From Dicaeum eximium (lineage: Eukaryota; Chordata; Aves; Passeriformes; Dicaeidae): a stretch of 64,000 nucleotides of DNA. Within the stretch, counting starts at the first letter, position 1; each line of letters opens with the position of its first letter. A model generated the notes under the pieces. The model saw only the letters and a program-made list of their open reading frames with translations. It did not search any database and was not told the DNA's origin. The stretch covers positions 496,001 to 560,000 of the forward strand of contig VWZP01005658.1 in NCBI GenBank assembly GCA_013396995.1, given 5' to 3'. A program made the translations under genes and the position numbers. Shown one piece after another: positions 52,970 to 64,000 of the stretch.

Positions 52970-53326
52970 AGGGCACCGTGTTGGCACTGCACTGCGTGTG
53001 GCACGGAGGTGAGCAAGGTGGCCGGGATGTGACACTCACGGGGCTGCCACGGGGGCCGCGCGCGGTGCTTGTGACACTGGTGGCTGGAGCACCACGCGTG
53101 CTGCGGGACTGGCACTGGCACACGCTCTGCCTGTGATGCAATGGGCTATAAAAGAGGAGGCATTTCCCGGTGCCTACCAGAGGAAATCCGTGCTCAAGCG
53201 CTGTTGTCGTCAAGCCCGGCGCGGAAGCCGCTGTGCTGGTGAATATTTGTGTAATGAATTGTGTGCTGACTGTGTCCCTGTCCTTCCCCACCGAGGAGGA
53301 CCCAGCCAAGCTGAAGACACTGCTGT
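52970..53326 (+). promoter_or_regulatory. CpG-rich patch with TATA-like box and splice donor
   Basis: A local GC- and CpG-rich island (for example CCGCGCGCGG near 53057 and CCCGGCGCGG near 53215) sits in an AT-rich intron about 1.8 kb before the last NYAP2 exon. TATAAAAG is at 53147-53154, and a strong donor-like GTAAGT is at 53327-53332. The arrangement resembles a TATA promoter with a first exon of roughly 150 bases ending at 53326. Whether it is transcribed is unknown. It could equally be a CpG-rich remnant or an enhancer. Confidence 0.35.
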
Positions 53327-55163
53327 GTAAGTACTGACCACCACTGGTGAACGGAGTGGCAGGAAATCTGGGTCAATCTCTCCAAAGATCCCCGGAGTGG
53401 AGCCGAGGGGTGGGAGGGGAGCATCTCTCGTTCAGACAGGGTATTTGGACCAAGCCTGGGCACCCAAGGAGAGAAAGTCTCATGGCCAGGGCAGATGCTG
53501 TGCCTCATGCCCACCTGCACCACAGTGAACGTTAGATCACGCCTGAAATGAAAGATAAGTTTTCAATTAAAAGAGCAGGAACAACAGAATTCCTGAAAAA
53601 ATGGCTCAGCCATTCAGGAGGATCACATTGCAGATAAGTTACCTGTGTAATTTAAAATTCATAAGAACATTCAAGGACAATACCCATATTATGGTTTAAA
53701 CTTGTTTTTCTCACAAGTACTATCTAGCGTATAAGGTAAGCATGGTTTTGTGATAAAAGTCTTTTATCCTGTTTTGCCCCAACTTTTTTTTTTTTTACAA
53801 AAAATATTGACATTTCTGTATTCTTTTAATTTTTCTGTTTGAGCACATAACTTTTTATTACTTTTTCTGGTAGGCTTTCTTAAATTTATCCCTTTTGCTT
53901 TGTTTTCTGCTATGAATCTGAACATTTGCTTAATCTATAATCAAGAAACTACTGAGATCCAAGGAAGTTGGATCTATAGGAAATTCTATAGGGGATTCTA
54001 GGCAAACCAGGCCCCAATTTTAGGGACTTGGTGTATGCCCATGCTTGGCATTCTAAGACTAGTGAATGAAAGGCATATGCATTATTAAAGGTATTCAAAT
54101 ACCCTTAATAATAAAGATACATTTCCTTCATAAACTGAAAATTCTGCCAAAGTATTGCTGTATTTGTTCATTTTCATGACAAGAGCAGACAGGTACCTGG
54201 ACAGCCCCTGTGAATGTATTGTGTGCATTTACTTACACACAAATCCTTAACTCTTGGGAAATAAATGTGGGGGCATTCAAGGCATCACTTCAAATTTGCA
54301 AAGTAAGCCTTGAGAGGAAGTTTTCTGAGCTGCAGGTACACAGTGATGTCCAGAACCAATGAGCCCTTTCAGAAGAGTTTACAATTAGTGATTTCTGTTC
54401 CAGTCTAAAGCCTCTGAAGCTACATTTTTAATTGCAAACTCCCCGCTGAACTCAAATGAAGTCACATTCTCAGCTTCAGAGGGGCTGTGACATGTACTTA
54501 CAGCTAAACATACGCTAACCTCCCCTTTTGGATCAGGATCACGTTTTCCAGTATTCCACATGCATGAAAACATGGAGTTTCTTAACTCCTGGTGCCTTCC
54601 AGTTAATGAAATATCACAGACTAGGATAGGTTAATCCATATAACTCACATGGAGTTCATTAAATCATTTTAACAAAATTTTAAAGTTATATTTAGCTTGA
54701 TACTCGGAAATGTTAACACCCTGCTTTTAATGTGACAGATTGGATTTGGAAAGCAATATAAAACATGGGTTTCAGTGTGTAGAATTTTTTATTTCTACAG
54801 CTTAAGGATGTTGTTAAGATCCATGTGCCTTTTTAAGATCTATTCTACCATTTAAAATCCAACCAGTGCTAGATATCCAAAACCATTTATCTTTATTAGA
54901 TTTTAGTGCTCTGGAGAAGTTAAAACTGGGATCTTCTGTTACACTTGTTTTCTTAAAGGAGTAGTTAGAAGTAAAGACTAACTCTGTTTCTGTTGTTGGC
55001 ATAGAGATTTTTATTCATAAAATTAGAGTGTTTCAATAAGAGTAAGCTAACTTTGCAAAGAAAAAGCATATTTAATCTATGACTGAGACAGTTATTTGTA
55101 TGTTTTTTTCCCTCTTTTTCTTTTCCCCCTTTCTTTTCTTCCTCCATCCACCTCCCCCAATAG

Positions 55164-55391
55164 GTGACGTGCATGCAGTGGTTGCAAGGGGACCATACAA
55201 TGCTGGACATGATTGAAAAAAAGCGTTGCCTCTGCAAAGAGATCAAAGCTCGACAGAAATCAGAGAAAGGACTCTGCAAACAGGACAGCATGCCTATTTT
55301 GCCGAGTTGGAAAAAGAATGCTGGGACCAAGAAATACAGCCCTCCTCCTTATTCCAAACAGCAAACTGTTTTCTGGGACACTGCAATTTGA
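55164..55391 (+). CDS. NYAP2: NYAP2, C-terminal coding exon
   Basis: A long pyrimidine tract and CAATAG acceptor precede the exon. Joined to the CAG end at 31390 in phase 0, it reads on for 75 codons to TGA at 55389-55391. The segment starts VTCMQWLQGDHTML, continues through a charged, probably helical stretch MIEKKRCLCKEIKARQ, and ends with PPPYSKQQTVFWDTAI. This fits the conserved C-terminal region shared by NYAP proteins and the MYO16 tail. No GT donor is needed downstream because the stop lies in this exon and a long 3' UTR follows. The first codon is GTG, coding Val internally; it is not a start. Confidence rests on the in-frame join, the strong acceptor and family resemblance. Confidence 0.92.
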   Translation: MTCMQWLQGDHTMLDMIEKKRCLCKEIKARQKSEKGLCKQDSMPILPSWKKNAGTKKYSPPPYSKQQTVFWDTAI

Positions 55392-55670
55392 CAGGCCTGT
55401 GGAGGATGCCCTCTCCACTGCGTGGCACCAAGCACAGGTAGCCTGCTTTCTTTAAAAGGCAAAGGCTCTAATCTAAGACTTACCTACAGGTGGTGAACTT
55501 CCTAGGAAAAAACACCCCGTACAGTGCTCACCTGTCAATCAAGAGAGAGATTTAAGTTTCCGACTGGATTAAGGCATACATATTTATCCAGGATTTTTTT
55601 GGATGCAGAAAATATCAAAATGTAAATATTTCACCAATATATTGAAAACACCCAAACTAATACACTGTTA

Positions 55671-55695
55671 AAATATATAAATATATATATATAAA
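55671..55695. repeat. (TA)n microsatellite in the 3' UTR
   Basis: An uninterrupted alternating T/A stretch lies within the longer AT-rich part of the NYAP2 3' UTR. Confidence 0.8.
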
Positions 55696-57065
55696 TTCAA
55701 AAATTTATGGAGAATTTTACTATATAATGTTACTGTTATACTGTTTTATTACCTATTTTCTATGTTCTATTCTACTGTTCACCCCCACCCCCGCCACCAC
55801 CGTTTCATTTCTCTGACCTGCCTAGATGTGGCCTCTGTACAAAAGCATGTGGTTGTACGTGTTGTTGGAGAGGACAATGTACAAAACAACCCGGTGCTAG
55901 GGCTGTAGAAGATAACTAGAGTCGTGCTTGTTAGATGTCCTTAGCTTGGGGGGTGGGATGGACAAAGGAGAGAGTTCTGGTGGGAAAAAGCAAACCTGCA
56001 AGCACTGAAAATACAAGTGCTCAGTGCAGGTGCCCAAGTTGCATTTAAGATACTAATTGTTCTGCATCGGTTTTCCTTAATGGTAACCAGATTAACTGTC
56101 CTTGGTTTTGTATGAAGCAGTTACTAAAATAATTTGGCCAAGGAACTAAATTTCCTGCAGCAAAGCCTGTGACAGAATCTCTTCCTTGGTGACGTTCCCT
56201 TGGCTAGCAGAGACCGTGGTTCACTGTGAGTAAGCATCGTGCAGCCCTTAGCGGAGAGAGCCGCTCGCTCAACGGGGCGAGGCAGCGCCGCCGCAGCCGC
56301 CGTCCCTGCCCATTCACCGACGGTCCGGAAGATAAAGGCGACAAAATATGTTTACATGTTTATTATTTTTAAATCCAGCAGCACGTCCTTACTTCCGCTG
56401 TGTCAGATTTCCTCCTGTTGTTTCTGTGGGCTGGATTTCAGACCCCTTGAAAGGCTGTTGGGAAATCCCTCTTGATTTCGTGCAGTTTTGAAGCAGAAGC
56501 CCACGTAACGTGTTCCCCCAGCTATGGCGTTTCCTCTCCTGGCTGCTTCTGGAATTGGCTTGCAATCCTGTATTATATTACACCCATTTTAACAGAATAT
56601 TATGTCATGACCAAAGAATTATGACCTCCTGGTTTTAACGGGAGAAAGAGATGGCTTATACTGATTATGAGGGTAAAATCTGTGCAGTGAAATATCTTCC
56701 AAAAGGATCTGTGGAGGACGAGGGAAAATTGTACTGCGGTGGAGTAGGGGGGGAAAAAAAGATCTATGGCATATATTTTGTATATTAAAATTTCTATCTA
56801 TGTGTCTGAAGTTTGGTAGTACAAAATTCCCTCTTTAAAACAATCATTTTAATGTTATATTCACCAAGAAGAAAAGGTGTGTTGTTTGAAACTTCTTGTT
56901 ATATTGGCTTTTCTTTAAAATTATACCGACAGCATTGCCACAACTGTAATTGCTGATCAAAAAAGACCAAAAAATAACAAATTTTAGAAGGTTTTTGTAA
57001 TCTATATTGCTAAAGTTTGAGTTTCAGTAATGTTTTATGAGTAGTAATTTCTTTTCAGCCTCTGA

Positions 57066-57071
57066 AATAAA
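57066..57071 (+). terminator. NYAP2: Internal poly(A) signal AATAAA
   Basis: A canonical hexamer about 1.7 kb after the stop codon, with T-rich sequence downstream. It is a candidate proximal 3' end. Confidence 0.45.
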
Positions 57072-57139
57072 GTTTTTAAATATTTTATAACTAATTAACT
57101 AATGTATATTTTGATGTCCAAACTGAGATTTCTGTAAAA

Positions 57140-57260
57140 GATGAAGTGTGTGTTTATATGTGTGTATGTATATTAGCATTACTGTATATGTATATATGCA
57201 TATGTGTACACACATATACATGTATATATGCATGTATCTATATATACCCATAGATGTGTG
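57140..57260. repeat. TA/TG/CA simple sequence with internal palindrome
   Basis: Alternating purine-pyrimidine sequence contains ATATGTGT at 57200-57207 and its reverse complement ACACATAT at 57210-57217, two bases apart, so it can fold on itself. It lies in the 3' UTR. Confidence 0.8.
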
Positions 57261-58782
57261 CATACTTATATCCGCATACGTTAGATATTGGTGTGTTAGG
57301 AATATACAAAGGCTGGAATAGGTACAGAGTTGAAATGCAGATTTGAAGACCCCCTCACAGCCAAAGTGACAGAAGACATGAAAAAATCTGGAGGCTGTGA
57401 AGGAATCTTTGAACACATTACATCCAAAAGACACCAACTGTTTATTCTGCTTATTCTCTCTTTTTTAAAGAAAGAAAATGGCAGAAGAAAAACTCCAGAG
57501 ATCTCGCAAAGTTCCAGAATCTGCTGGAAAGAAGACAACTTGTTGGTCATGAGAAATCTGTTGAGATAACAGGTTCATTATTCAGCAAGTGTTCATGCTT
57601 TGTCTTCCTTGTAATGCGGCAAGAGAAGAATTTCCATATCCCTGTGTGAAATACTTAGCTCAGCCCTTTCCCCCAACTGCACAAAGTCACTGGTGACAGA
57701 ACGCAAGCTGGCGTTCAGTCAGCTCTGCCAGTCCTTGTCCTCGCTGGTTCCCTCCTGGAGCAGCTCCTTCAAAGCTGTGCTGCCAGAGCACCCTGGGCAC
57801 ACCTGCTGGGGGAAGGCAGTGTCAGTGTGAACGGTTCTGTCCTTGGTAGTGTTTGTCCATATCGTGTCCTTTCCATATTGAGACGTAGTAGGAATAATGA
57901 TCAGGGAATTGAAGCATTCTTGTCCCAAGCAGACTTGCTTATACACTTAGCCCACCGCAAACTCCTTGTTTCGCTTCTATTGCTCAACACTGTTTATGTT
58001 GTCCTTCCTAAATAACTGCCCACGTGCTTCCAGACCCCCATTGTATCCCATGGAAACAATGGGTTTTTGTTTTAAAGTGCAACAACATGAAAAAGTAAAA
58101 TATAACTTAGCACTTACCTTCAAAGCACTTTAGAAATGTGAAGTAAACCTCATGCTTGCGAGAGCCGTTTTACTGAGGAGGGACGTGAGGCTCAGGTGGA
58201 GTAGATTCCAAAGGTCAGGGACAGAGCCAGAGCTGGACACAGCCACTGCCCTGTCCCGTGACTGCTGGCCCACCCCATGGCTCGAGTAAAAGGCACATCG
58301 TCCTGCTGAGAGCTGCCATCACAATGCTGTCAAACATTTCCTACATCACCTCTTGTCTCAGCAGCTTCTGTGTCACAGGGTGAATGACAGTGCTTAGTTA
58401 CACACGGTCATTAAAGCTGTAGTCTGTATAAATATGCAATCTGTATATACATACAGATCACATATATACACACACTTATGGAGACTGTATATATGAAATT
58501 GTTTGGTATGCACTTATTTTGCTTTAAACTCCTGAAGTTAAACATTATAGTGTAGCAATTTGTGTAAGGTGCACTGTGATTTCAAGAAAGCACAGTAAAG
58601 TCACAGGTCTTGTTATTCTTGCACTAAAAATGTGTTTACGTATATTAGCCAATGTATGTCTACTTTATTGCTCCTTTTGACAAATTAAAGCAAATGGTAT
58701 AAAATAGTATGGGGTTTTTTGGTTTGGGTTGTTTATTTTTAAGTGGACAATGGCACTATGTTTTTAAATGACAGGGTTTTTA

Positions 58783-58788
58783 AATAAA
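58783..58788 (+). terminator. NYAP2: Internal poly(A) signal AATAAA
   Basis: A canonical hexamer about 3.4 kb after the stop codon, in AT-rich sequence. It is a candidate 3' end shortly before the distal one. Confidence 0.45.
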
Positions 58789-59157
58789 ATGAAATCATTC
58801 TGTGTTCATTCCAATGTAATACATTTACCAATATCTTGAAACTGAATGTCATGTTGCTTTTTTTTATATTTCATTAGAAATTGTCAGGTATGTGCCTGAG
58901 ATTGTGTAGGACTAAGGAGTAGCTAGAGGCTAACTGTAATCATATATTATTAGCCGTTTCTATATACACGGTATAAATACATATTAATTTTCTTTTCATT
59001 TTTGTACTTGATTTTTTTAGGTAAGATGTAATTAAATGTACTTTGATACTTCTGAAGTAATAAGATGTTGTTTGAAGATCAATTCTGCTTTCTTTAGTGC
59101 ATTGACAATATTTTACAATAATTTAGTGCTTATTTATTTGTGCTGCAGTGTAATTAT

Positions 59158-59163
59158 AATAAA
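59158..59163 (+). terminator. NYAP2: Likely distal poly(A) signal AATAAA of NYAP2
   Basis: AATAAA is preceded by TTATTTATTTG and followed by a T/G-rich stretch within about 40 bases. That is the usual layout around a cleavage site. Beyond it the sequence changes character, and no further hexamer of similar quality is close. Cleavage would fall near 59180. Confidence 0.7.
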
Positions 59164-59180
59164 AAGCAATAGTTTAAAAT

Positions 59181-61650
59181 ATTCGGCTGTTCATTTTCAT
59201 TTGATAGTTTAAGTTTAGAGACAGGTTATTCAGGGAGGGATTAGCGAAAGATTCCTGGGAAGAAAAGTCAAGTCATAGATGTATATTTATAGCATTCCCT
59301 AGGCACATTTTTAATCGTACCATTTGTTGGAGGAAATTAGTTAATTGCTTTAATGGGTTAGTATTTGCAAGTCATGCCTCGTTGCATCTAATGCCATCCT
59401 CAACTAAATCCTTAGGACAAGATTTCTCTGAAGAGCAGATAAATTTTTGTCTAAGCACCTTTCACAGTTTGGGATGGCAGATGCTCACTTCAAAGACACC
59501 CCCTTCAAAGATCTCCATTTGCAGAATATCCCCAAATATGAGAAGTATCTATCACACTCTCCGTAAAGCTCTAAAAAATCTGCTCAAAAGTAAGCATAAT
59601 CTTCCTGTTTCCAGACAAAAGCTTTAGTCACATTAGGATGTAAAACCCGGCCTTTGCAGAGGAATTCCACAACTTTTTTAAGACATCCCCCCCAATATTT
59701 TTCAGAAGCCATTTTGTAATTTAAAAATGTTTCCAAGAACAAGTGAGCAAGGAGTTGATAAAGAACCCAGTAAGAACCAGTAATGCTCTTGCTGTGGCAC
59801 TGAGACCATACTTCTCTCCTTTCATGAAAAAAAGCTGCCTCTAATATGCAAAAAAGGTCTTATCCTTGTCTGTACAGATCTGCACGCAGAAGTGCACAGG
59901 GGCAGGGAGGGGGAAAGCTTTTGATTGTCTTCAGCAGGAGCTGCTTCTCAGACAGGTTGCAAATGATGCAGAATATGCTTTCCAAGTGCTTCCGTGCCCC
60001 AGGAGTCACCTGCTTTCCCCAAGGCACAGCCTCTCTCCTCAGCAGCAATCCCATTGACAGGGCCCATATATAGGATGAAGAGCTTTGCTACCCCTTCATG
60101 CTCCTCTTCCTCTCCTCAGCCCCTGACACAGATGCTCAGAGTGACTCGTCCTCTGAAGCCAAGTCCAGCCTTTTTCTCACTGGCTCAATGTTTTCTATGA
60201 AGACTCCATATGGATGACTAGAAATTAACATTGCTTTATAACTGGGATTTCTCCAGCCCTAAAAGAGGAAAAGAGATTTTGTCAATTTGTCAGATTCACA
60301 TTTGTGCTCTTCAGTGGTATGGTTCACATAGTCCTGTGTCCTAGCTCATTTCTAAAGGCTTGTCATGGTGACTTCCATCATTCACCTTACCCCACATGAT
60401 ATGCCTGACCACTCCTGGACACAGCAGCACGCAAACAGAGAAGGAATTAAATGGAAGCACTGCCAAATGCATCAGAGAGCATAAATATGGGGCAAATTCA
60501 GACTTTCTCCTATTTGAAATATGTGTATTCTCTTTCTTTGCCACTGCAGAAACACTTTTTATATACCATTGTTTTTTAAGCAGAAGAGGTTTAAATTAAA
60601 AGGAGACAAGACCATAAAAAGCAACAGTTGAGTTTTACACTTGTATTTTCTCTAAGTTTATTTAGAAGTGGAAAGGTGCCTGCAGTGCTCTGTCTTGGGT
60701 CTCTGCTCCTTTTGCATTTTGAAAGCCATCACAATACCACTGGCTGGAGTTGCTGCTGTTTCTCCCCTACAGTCTCTCGGAGTGACCTCAGCTGGTGCCA
60801 GAGTGGCTGAGAAGCAATTAAAGCACAGAGGGGCTTGTCTTGCTGGGGAACAAGTAACCTGCCCTGAGCACAGCGGGGAAGTCAAGCAGCCCTTAGAGGG
60901 AAGATGGGCCAACATCTCTCAGATCTATGGCCAGCACTCACAGAGCTGGCAAGGGAACTGCAGGAAACCAAATAAAATTTACAAAAACAAAAGACAACTG
61001 AAAAGAAACACTGCTCAGAGGCAAGACTGAACACGTTTGGCATTTATTTTCTAAACCTGCCAACATCTCTTTTATGGTGCTTTTTATTTTCCTTTAAAAC
61101 AAGGTTACACATCTGTCACCTTTTAATTGAGATTTTTGGCACCGGGGTGGGTGGTAGTTTCAGTGTTTTCCCCACCTGTGGTATATTTTAATCTCCTTTT
61201 GTCTCCTGCTCTCTTTCTGTCTCAGTCCTTTCTTTCATGATGTGCTTTGGGAAATATATTTGTAGGTACAAGAGTTCCCATAATCTTTTTTTGTTTTCCC
61301 CATTAATGTTCTTTACCTCCCCTGCTCCCAGCTGGCTCTGTGCTCTCTTAACCCTCATGAAAACATACGAGAAGAGCAGGAGGATGAACCACCATTGATT
61401 TTATTTTAGAAGGTAGGATTTATCAATGCTGTTCTTGGTGTATACACAGCAGGTTTCACAGAGGGCCGGGGGAAGAGGCACGGCTGGGAACGTGGTGGGA
61501 AACACTGAGCTTCAGCCTGCGGCACAAGGGTGTCCCTGAGGCGGCAGGGCCAGGCACAGCCACCACGGTCCCTTTCCCCGCACAGGTGACACGGCCAGGA
61601 GGAACCTCCTGGGAGCGGTTCTGGTGCCGTGCTCGGGGCAGGGAGAGCGG
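59181..61650. other. Intergenic sequence downstream of NYAP2
   Basis: I see no gene, RNA or recognisable transposon here. Open frames of up to 120 codons occur by chance on both strands, without splice sites or similarity I can name. GC content rises from about 61440 toward the minisatellite. Confidence 0.7.
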
Positions 61651-62020
61651 AGGAGAGGAGCTGCCCTCCCTGCCCCGGCTGCAGCCCATGGAGCAGAGGA
61701 GCTGCCTTCCCTCAGCAGCCGCTCTCCCTGCCTCGGCTGTGAGCCCATGGAGCAGAGGAGCTGCCCTCCCTCAGCAGCCGCTCTCCCTGCCCCGGCTGCA
61801 GCCCCGGAGCAGAGGAGCTGCCCTCCCTCAGCAGCCGCTCTCCCTGCCCCGGCTGTGAGCCCATGGAGCAGAGGAGCTGCCCTCCCTCAGCAGCCGCTCT
61901 CCCTGCCCCGGCTCTCAGCCCATGGAGCAGAGGAGCTGCCCTCCCTCAGCAGCCGCTCTCCCTGCCCCGGCTGTGAGCCCATGGAGCAGAGGAGCTGCCC
62001 TCCCTCAGCAGCCGCTCCCC
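61651..62020. repeat. GC-rich 59-bp minisatellite, six units plus a shortened one
   Basis: Units starting GAGCAGAGGAGCTGCC begin at 61691, 61750, 61807, 61866, 61925 and 61984. Spacings are 59, 57, 59, 59 and 59. A shortened copy lacking the TCAGCAGCCGCTC part precedes them from about 61651. The period is not a multiple of three, so the long open frames across it change reading frame in each unit and are not evidence of a protein. Confidence 0.96.
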
Positions 62021-64000
62021 ACTGAATGTCTTCTGGCCTGCTCTCCGCGACCTTATACTTTCTTTGGACGTTAACACCTCTGCAAAGTGGGTGTTAAATA
62101 GTGTTGTTAGTGTCTGTAGCGTGGTTTTATATCCACTTGAGGAGTGTAAATTATTCTACAAGGTGCAGGGCACTGGAAAATCAGCTTTCCCCAGGCTCCG
62201 GCTGGCTGGAGAAATTCAAATTAACTCCTGTGGAATCCAGCTCCTACCAAAGAGTTCTATTCTTTCCCAAGTTCTTCAGGTTTTTTTTGCTGCTCTTGTA
62301 AACACAACAACTGAATGGCTGGTGTGTTTATTTATTAAGTTTAAAGAGGCTAAGATGTCCTTGGCCAAGCAGGCAAAGACATTCACTTTCTGTCTGGCTT
62401 TTACGCTCATTTGAGAATTCTGTCACAGTTCCTGCTGAACTATGTGGCCCATCCAAAAAGCCCACACTTTCTTTTCCCGGCTCTTACCCTGTGTGGGGTG
62501 TGGTGGCACATGTTGTAGATGGAATCAGCTGCCAGGATGAGTTATTCCCTGGGGTAGGTGTTTCACTGACCAGGCACTACCTGAGAGTGTTTCTTCATCC
62601 TCGAACTGTGTCACTTACAATTTCCACACTCACCACGGGCAAGACTTCTCCCCCATGCTTTGGCCATCCCAGTCGCTGGCCATGGTGATAAACATCTGGC
62701 CTAGCTTCCTAAAAGGTATCTAATTTGGTGCTACATCCAAACAAGAGGACAAATTTTGAAACTAACTGGGGTCCAACCTATTCAGGGTATTCAAGGTTTC
62801 AAGCAATGCCATCAGCCTCAAGAAAAAACATACTTCTACTCCTTGTGCAGCAGCAGTCAGCAGGGGAAAACCTGCAGTACTGCACGCAGGGTCAAAGGGT
62901 TAAAAATCAGCACCTGAAAGGGTCATTTAAGCTCACCTAAGCCGCTCAATACCCTTGCAGTGCACCTGGCAGCACTCCCTTGGGTTTGCAGCCCTACAGA
63001 AAGCGGTGACCTTTGAGGGAAGGCCCAGCCAGGCATCTCATCCAGCAGCAGCTGGGGGCAGCCCTGGCACTGCCCCATTCCTGGGGGATGTCCTTGTCAC
63101 TGCTACCCCGTGTGAGCCTTCAGCTGTGCCCAGGGCATCGCTGGGAGCCCTTGCAAACAGGTGCTGCACAGTCACCACAGACAGAGCTGGAGTGATCCTG
63201 CCAACATTTGTGCCAGGGATTTACTGCTGTGGACTGACAGGAACTGTAAATTTGACCAGTTATCATGGGTTTTTCCTTGTACTTTTGCTGCTGTTTCATT
63301 TATCCTGGGAAGCTCCCCACTGTTTCATCACTTATGTCTATTTTTGTACAAACAGAGAGAAATACAAATCTCCAGTCTGAATTAATACTCTGAATCTATG
63401 GCTGAAGAAATGCTGAAAGCCCTTCATAATAGCAGGATTTAAAATGAACTAAGTAATACGTCTGATTCTTATTTTTATTTTTGCCAAAAGTTTCCTATTC
63501 CTTTATTTTCCACCTGTTTCAGGAATTCAAGCACAAATAATCTTTTGAAACTTCATATCAAACGAAATTTCAAATTCTGGCAAGTTTTAATCCAATAGAA
63601 AAGCAAATTTGAGTTCATGCTTTCTTTACTTGCATAAGGAAACTTTCTTACTGCCTATTTAATTTCCACAGAGATATTATTGCTTATGTTAATAGAGTTC
63701 TACAACATATAAATCACCTTTCTGTCCTTCTCTCTTTGAGAAAGGATGAATACATAGTGCTTTTCACTCAGGTTTTTCTTTCTCAATATGCCCACAAGAT
63801 AAATGAGAGCTCTGCCAAGTGAGGTTAGTGGGTTTAAGGAAGGGAAAGATTGTTTAGTGTCTCAGTGTGGTGAAATATAGCACTTAATGTACATATTCTG
63901 CTAGTTCAAGGTGTGTTTTAGGAAAGTTTTATACTGTTTCCATGACAAATTAATAGGAAATGGGACAAAATGCTGACTTTGGATTTTTGCTTGTTGCAAA
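62021..64000. other. Intergenic sequence, no recognised feature
   Basis: I recognise nothing coding or repetitive here. The 141-codon open frame at 62955-63377 on the + strand has a mixed, non-repetitive composition but no similarity I can name and no obvious splice or promoter support. I treat it as chance. Confidence 0.65.

Larger units (their letters stand above)
32221..55163 (+). other. NYAP2: Remainder of last NYAP2 intron
   Basis: The intron of the long isoform runs from 31391 to 55163, ending in a long C/T tract and CCAATAG before 55164; it is phase 0. It contains an internally deleted CR1 at 34500-35195, a purine tract at 37515-37600, a 28-bp repeat at 41590-41661, a T/A/G-rich low-complexity area with a poly-A run near 42780-42993, and a CpG-rich TATA-bearing patch at 52970-53326. 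No other exon could be supported. Open frames at 48258-48605 and 45812-46294 lack recognisable protein similarity. Confidence 0.85.
4424..59180 (+). other. NYAP2: NYAP2 gene span within the window (3' part)
   Basis: This is the extent of the gene visible here, from the first in-window coding exon to the likely cleavage site after the AATAAA at 59158-59163. The coding parts are 4424-5521, 24161-24370, 31287-31390 and 55164-55391. Intron phases are 1, 1 and 0, and the joined reading frame stays open throughout to TGA at 55389-55391. An alternative end uses 31287-31417. The three introns are about 18.6, 6.9 and 23.8 kb. The 5' exons and promoter are not in the window. Confidence 0.9.
55392..59180 (+). 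other. NYAP2: NYAP2 3' UTR, about 3.8 kb
   Basis: AT-rich sequence follows the stop, typical of a long neuronal 3' UTR. It includes a (TA)n stretch at 55671-55695, a C-rich run near 55780-55800, a short CpG-rich insert at 56240-56345, TA/TG simple sequence at 57140-57260, AATAAA hexamers at 57066 and 58783, and the likely final signal at 59158-59163. The several signals suggest alternative 3' ends. The final end is inferred, not observed. Small open frames inside are chance. Confidence 0.8.

Noticed and set aside
61586..62025. Overlapping + strand open frames of 90 and 133 codons
   Set aside because: They lie in the 59-bp minisatellite. The period shifts the frame in each unit, so no constant protein repeat is encoded.
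62955..63380. 141-codon + strand open frame in the intergenic region
   Set aside because: No similarity I can name, and no promoter, splice or poly(A) support. Length alone is weak evidence in a 64-kb window.

Overview
The window is vertebrate nuclear DNA, almost certainly avian. It has large AT-rich introns, consensus GT-AG splice sites, and several CR1-type LINE tails, the retroposon family that dominates bird (and is common in other reptile) genomes. Which bird cannot be told from the sequence. There are no bacterial operons, CRISPR arrays, tRNAs or rRNAs, and I see no viral gene.

The only protein-coding gene I can support is the 3' part of NYAP2 (neuronal tyrosine-phosphorylated phosphoinositide-3-kinase adapter 2), on the + strand. 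Four coding exons join in frame. They are a large exon at 4424-5521 carrying the two YxxM PI3K-binding motifs and a long Pro/Ser-rich tail, then 24161-24370, 31287-31390 and 55164-55391, with intron phases 1, 1 and 0. The joined piece is 1640 nt, which is two bases finishing a split codon, 545 sense codons and a TGA stop. The N-terminal exons lie upstream of base 1. A 3' UTR of about 3.8 kb follows, ending near a canonical AATAAA at 59158.

The exon at 31287 has two possible fates. Splicing from its CAG/GT donor at 31390 adds a 75-residue C-terminal exon 24 kb away. Reading through the donor gives eight more residues, a stop at 31415-31417 and an alternative 3' UTR. This is the clearest biological point in the window.

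Region by region: 1-4423 is intron; 4424-5521 is the main exon; 5522-24160 is intron with four CR1 tails, a 36-copy TGACC/CA-rich minisatellite at 18819-19384 and a perfect 13-bp hairpin at 16842. 24161-24370 is an exon; 24371-31286 is intron; 31287-31417 is the exon with two endings; 31418 to about 32220 is the alternative 3' UTR. 32221-55163 is intron with an internally deleted CR1 and a CpG-rich, TATA-bearing, promoter-like patch near 53.1 kb. 55164-59180 is the terminal exon and 3' UTR. 59181-64000 is intergenic, with a GC-rich 59-bp minisatellite at 61651-62020.

I did not find a previously undescribed multi-gene system. The other open reading frames are short, unsupported by splice sites or family resemblance, or by-products of tandem repeats.
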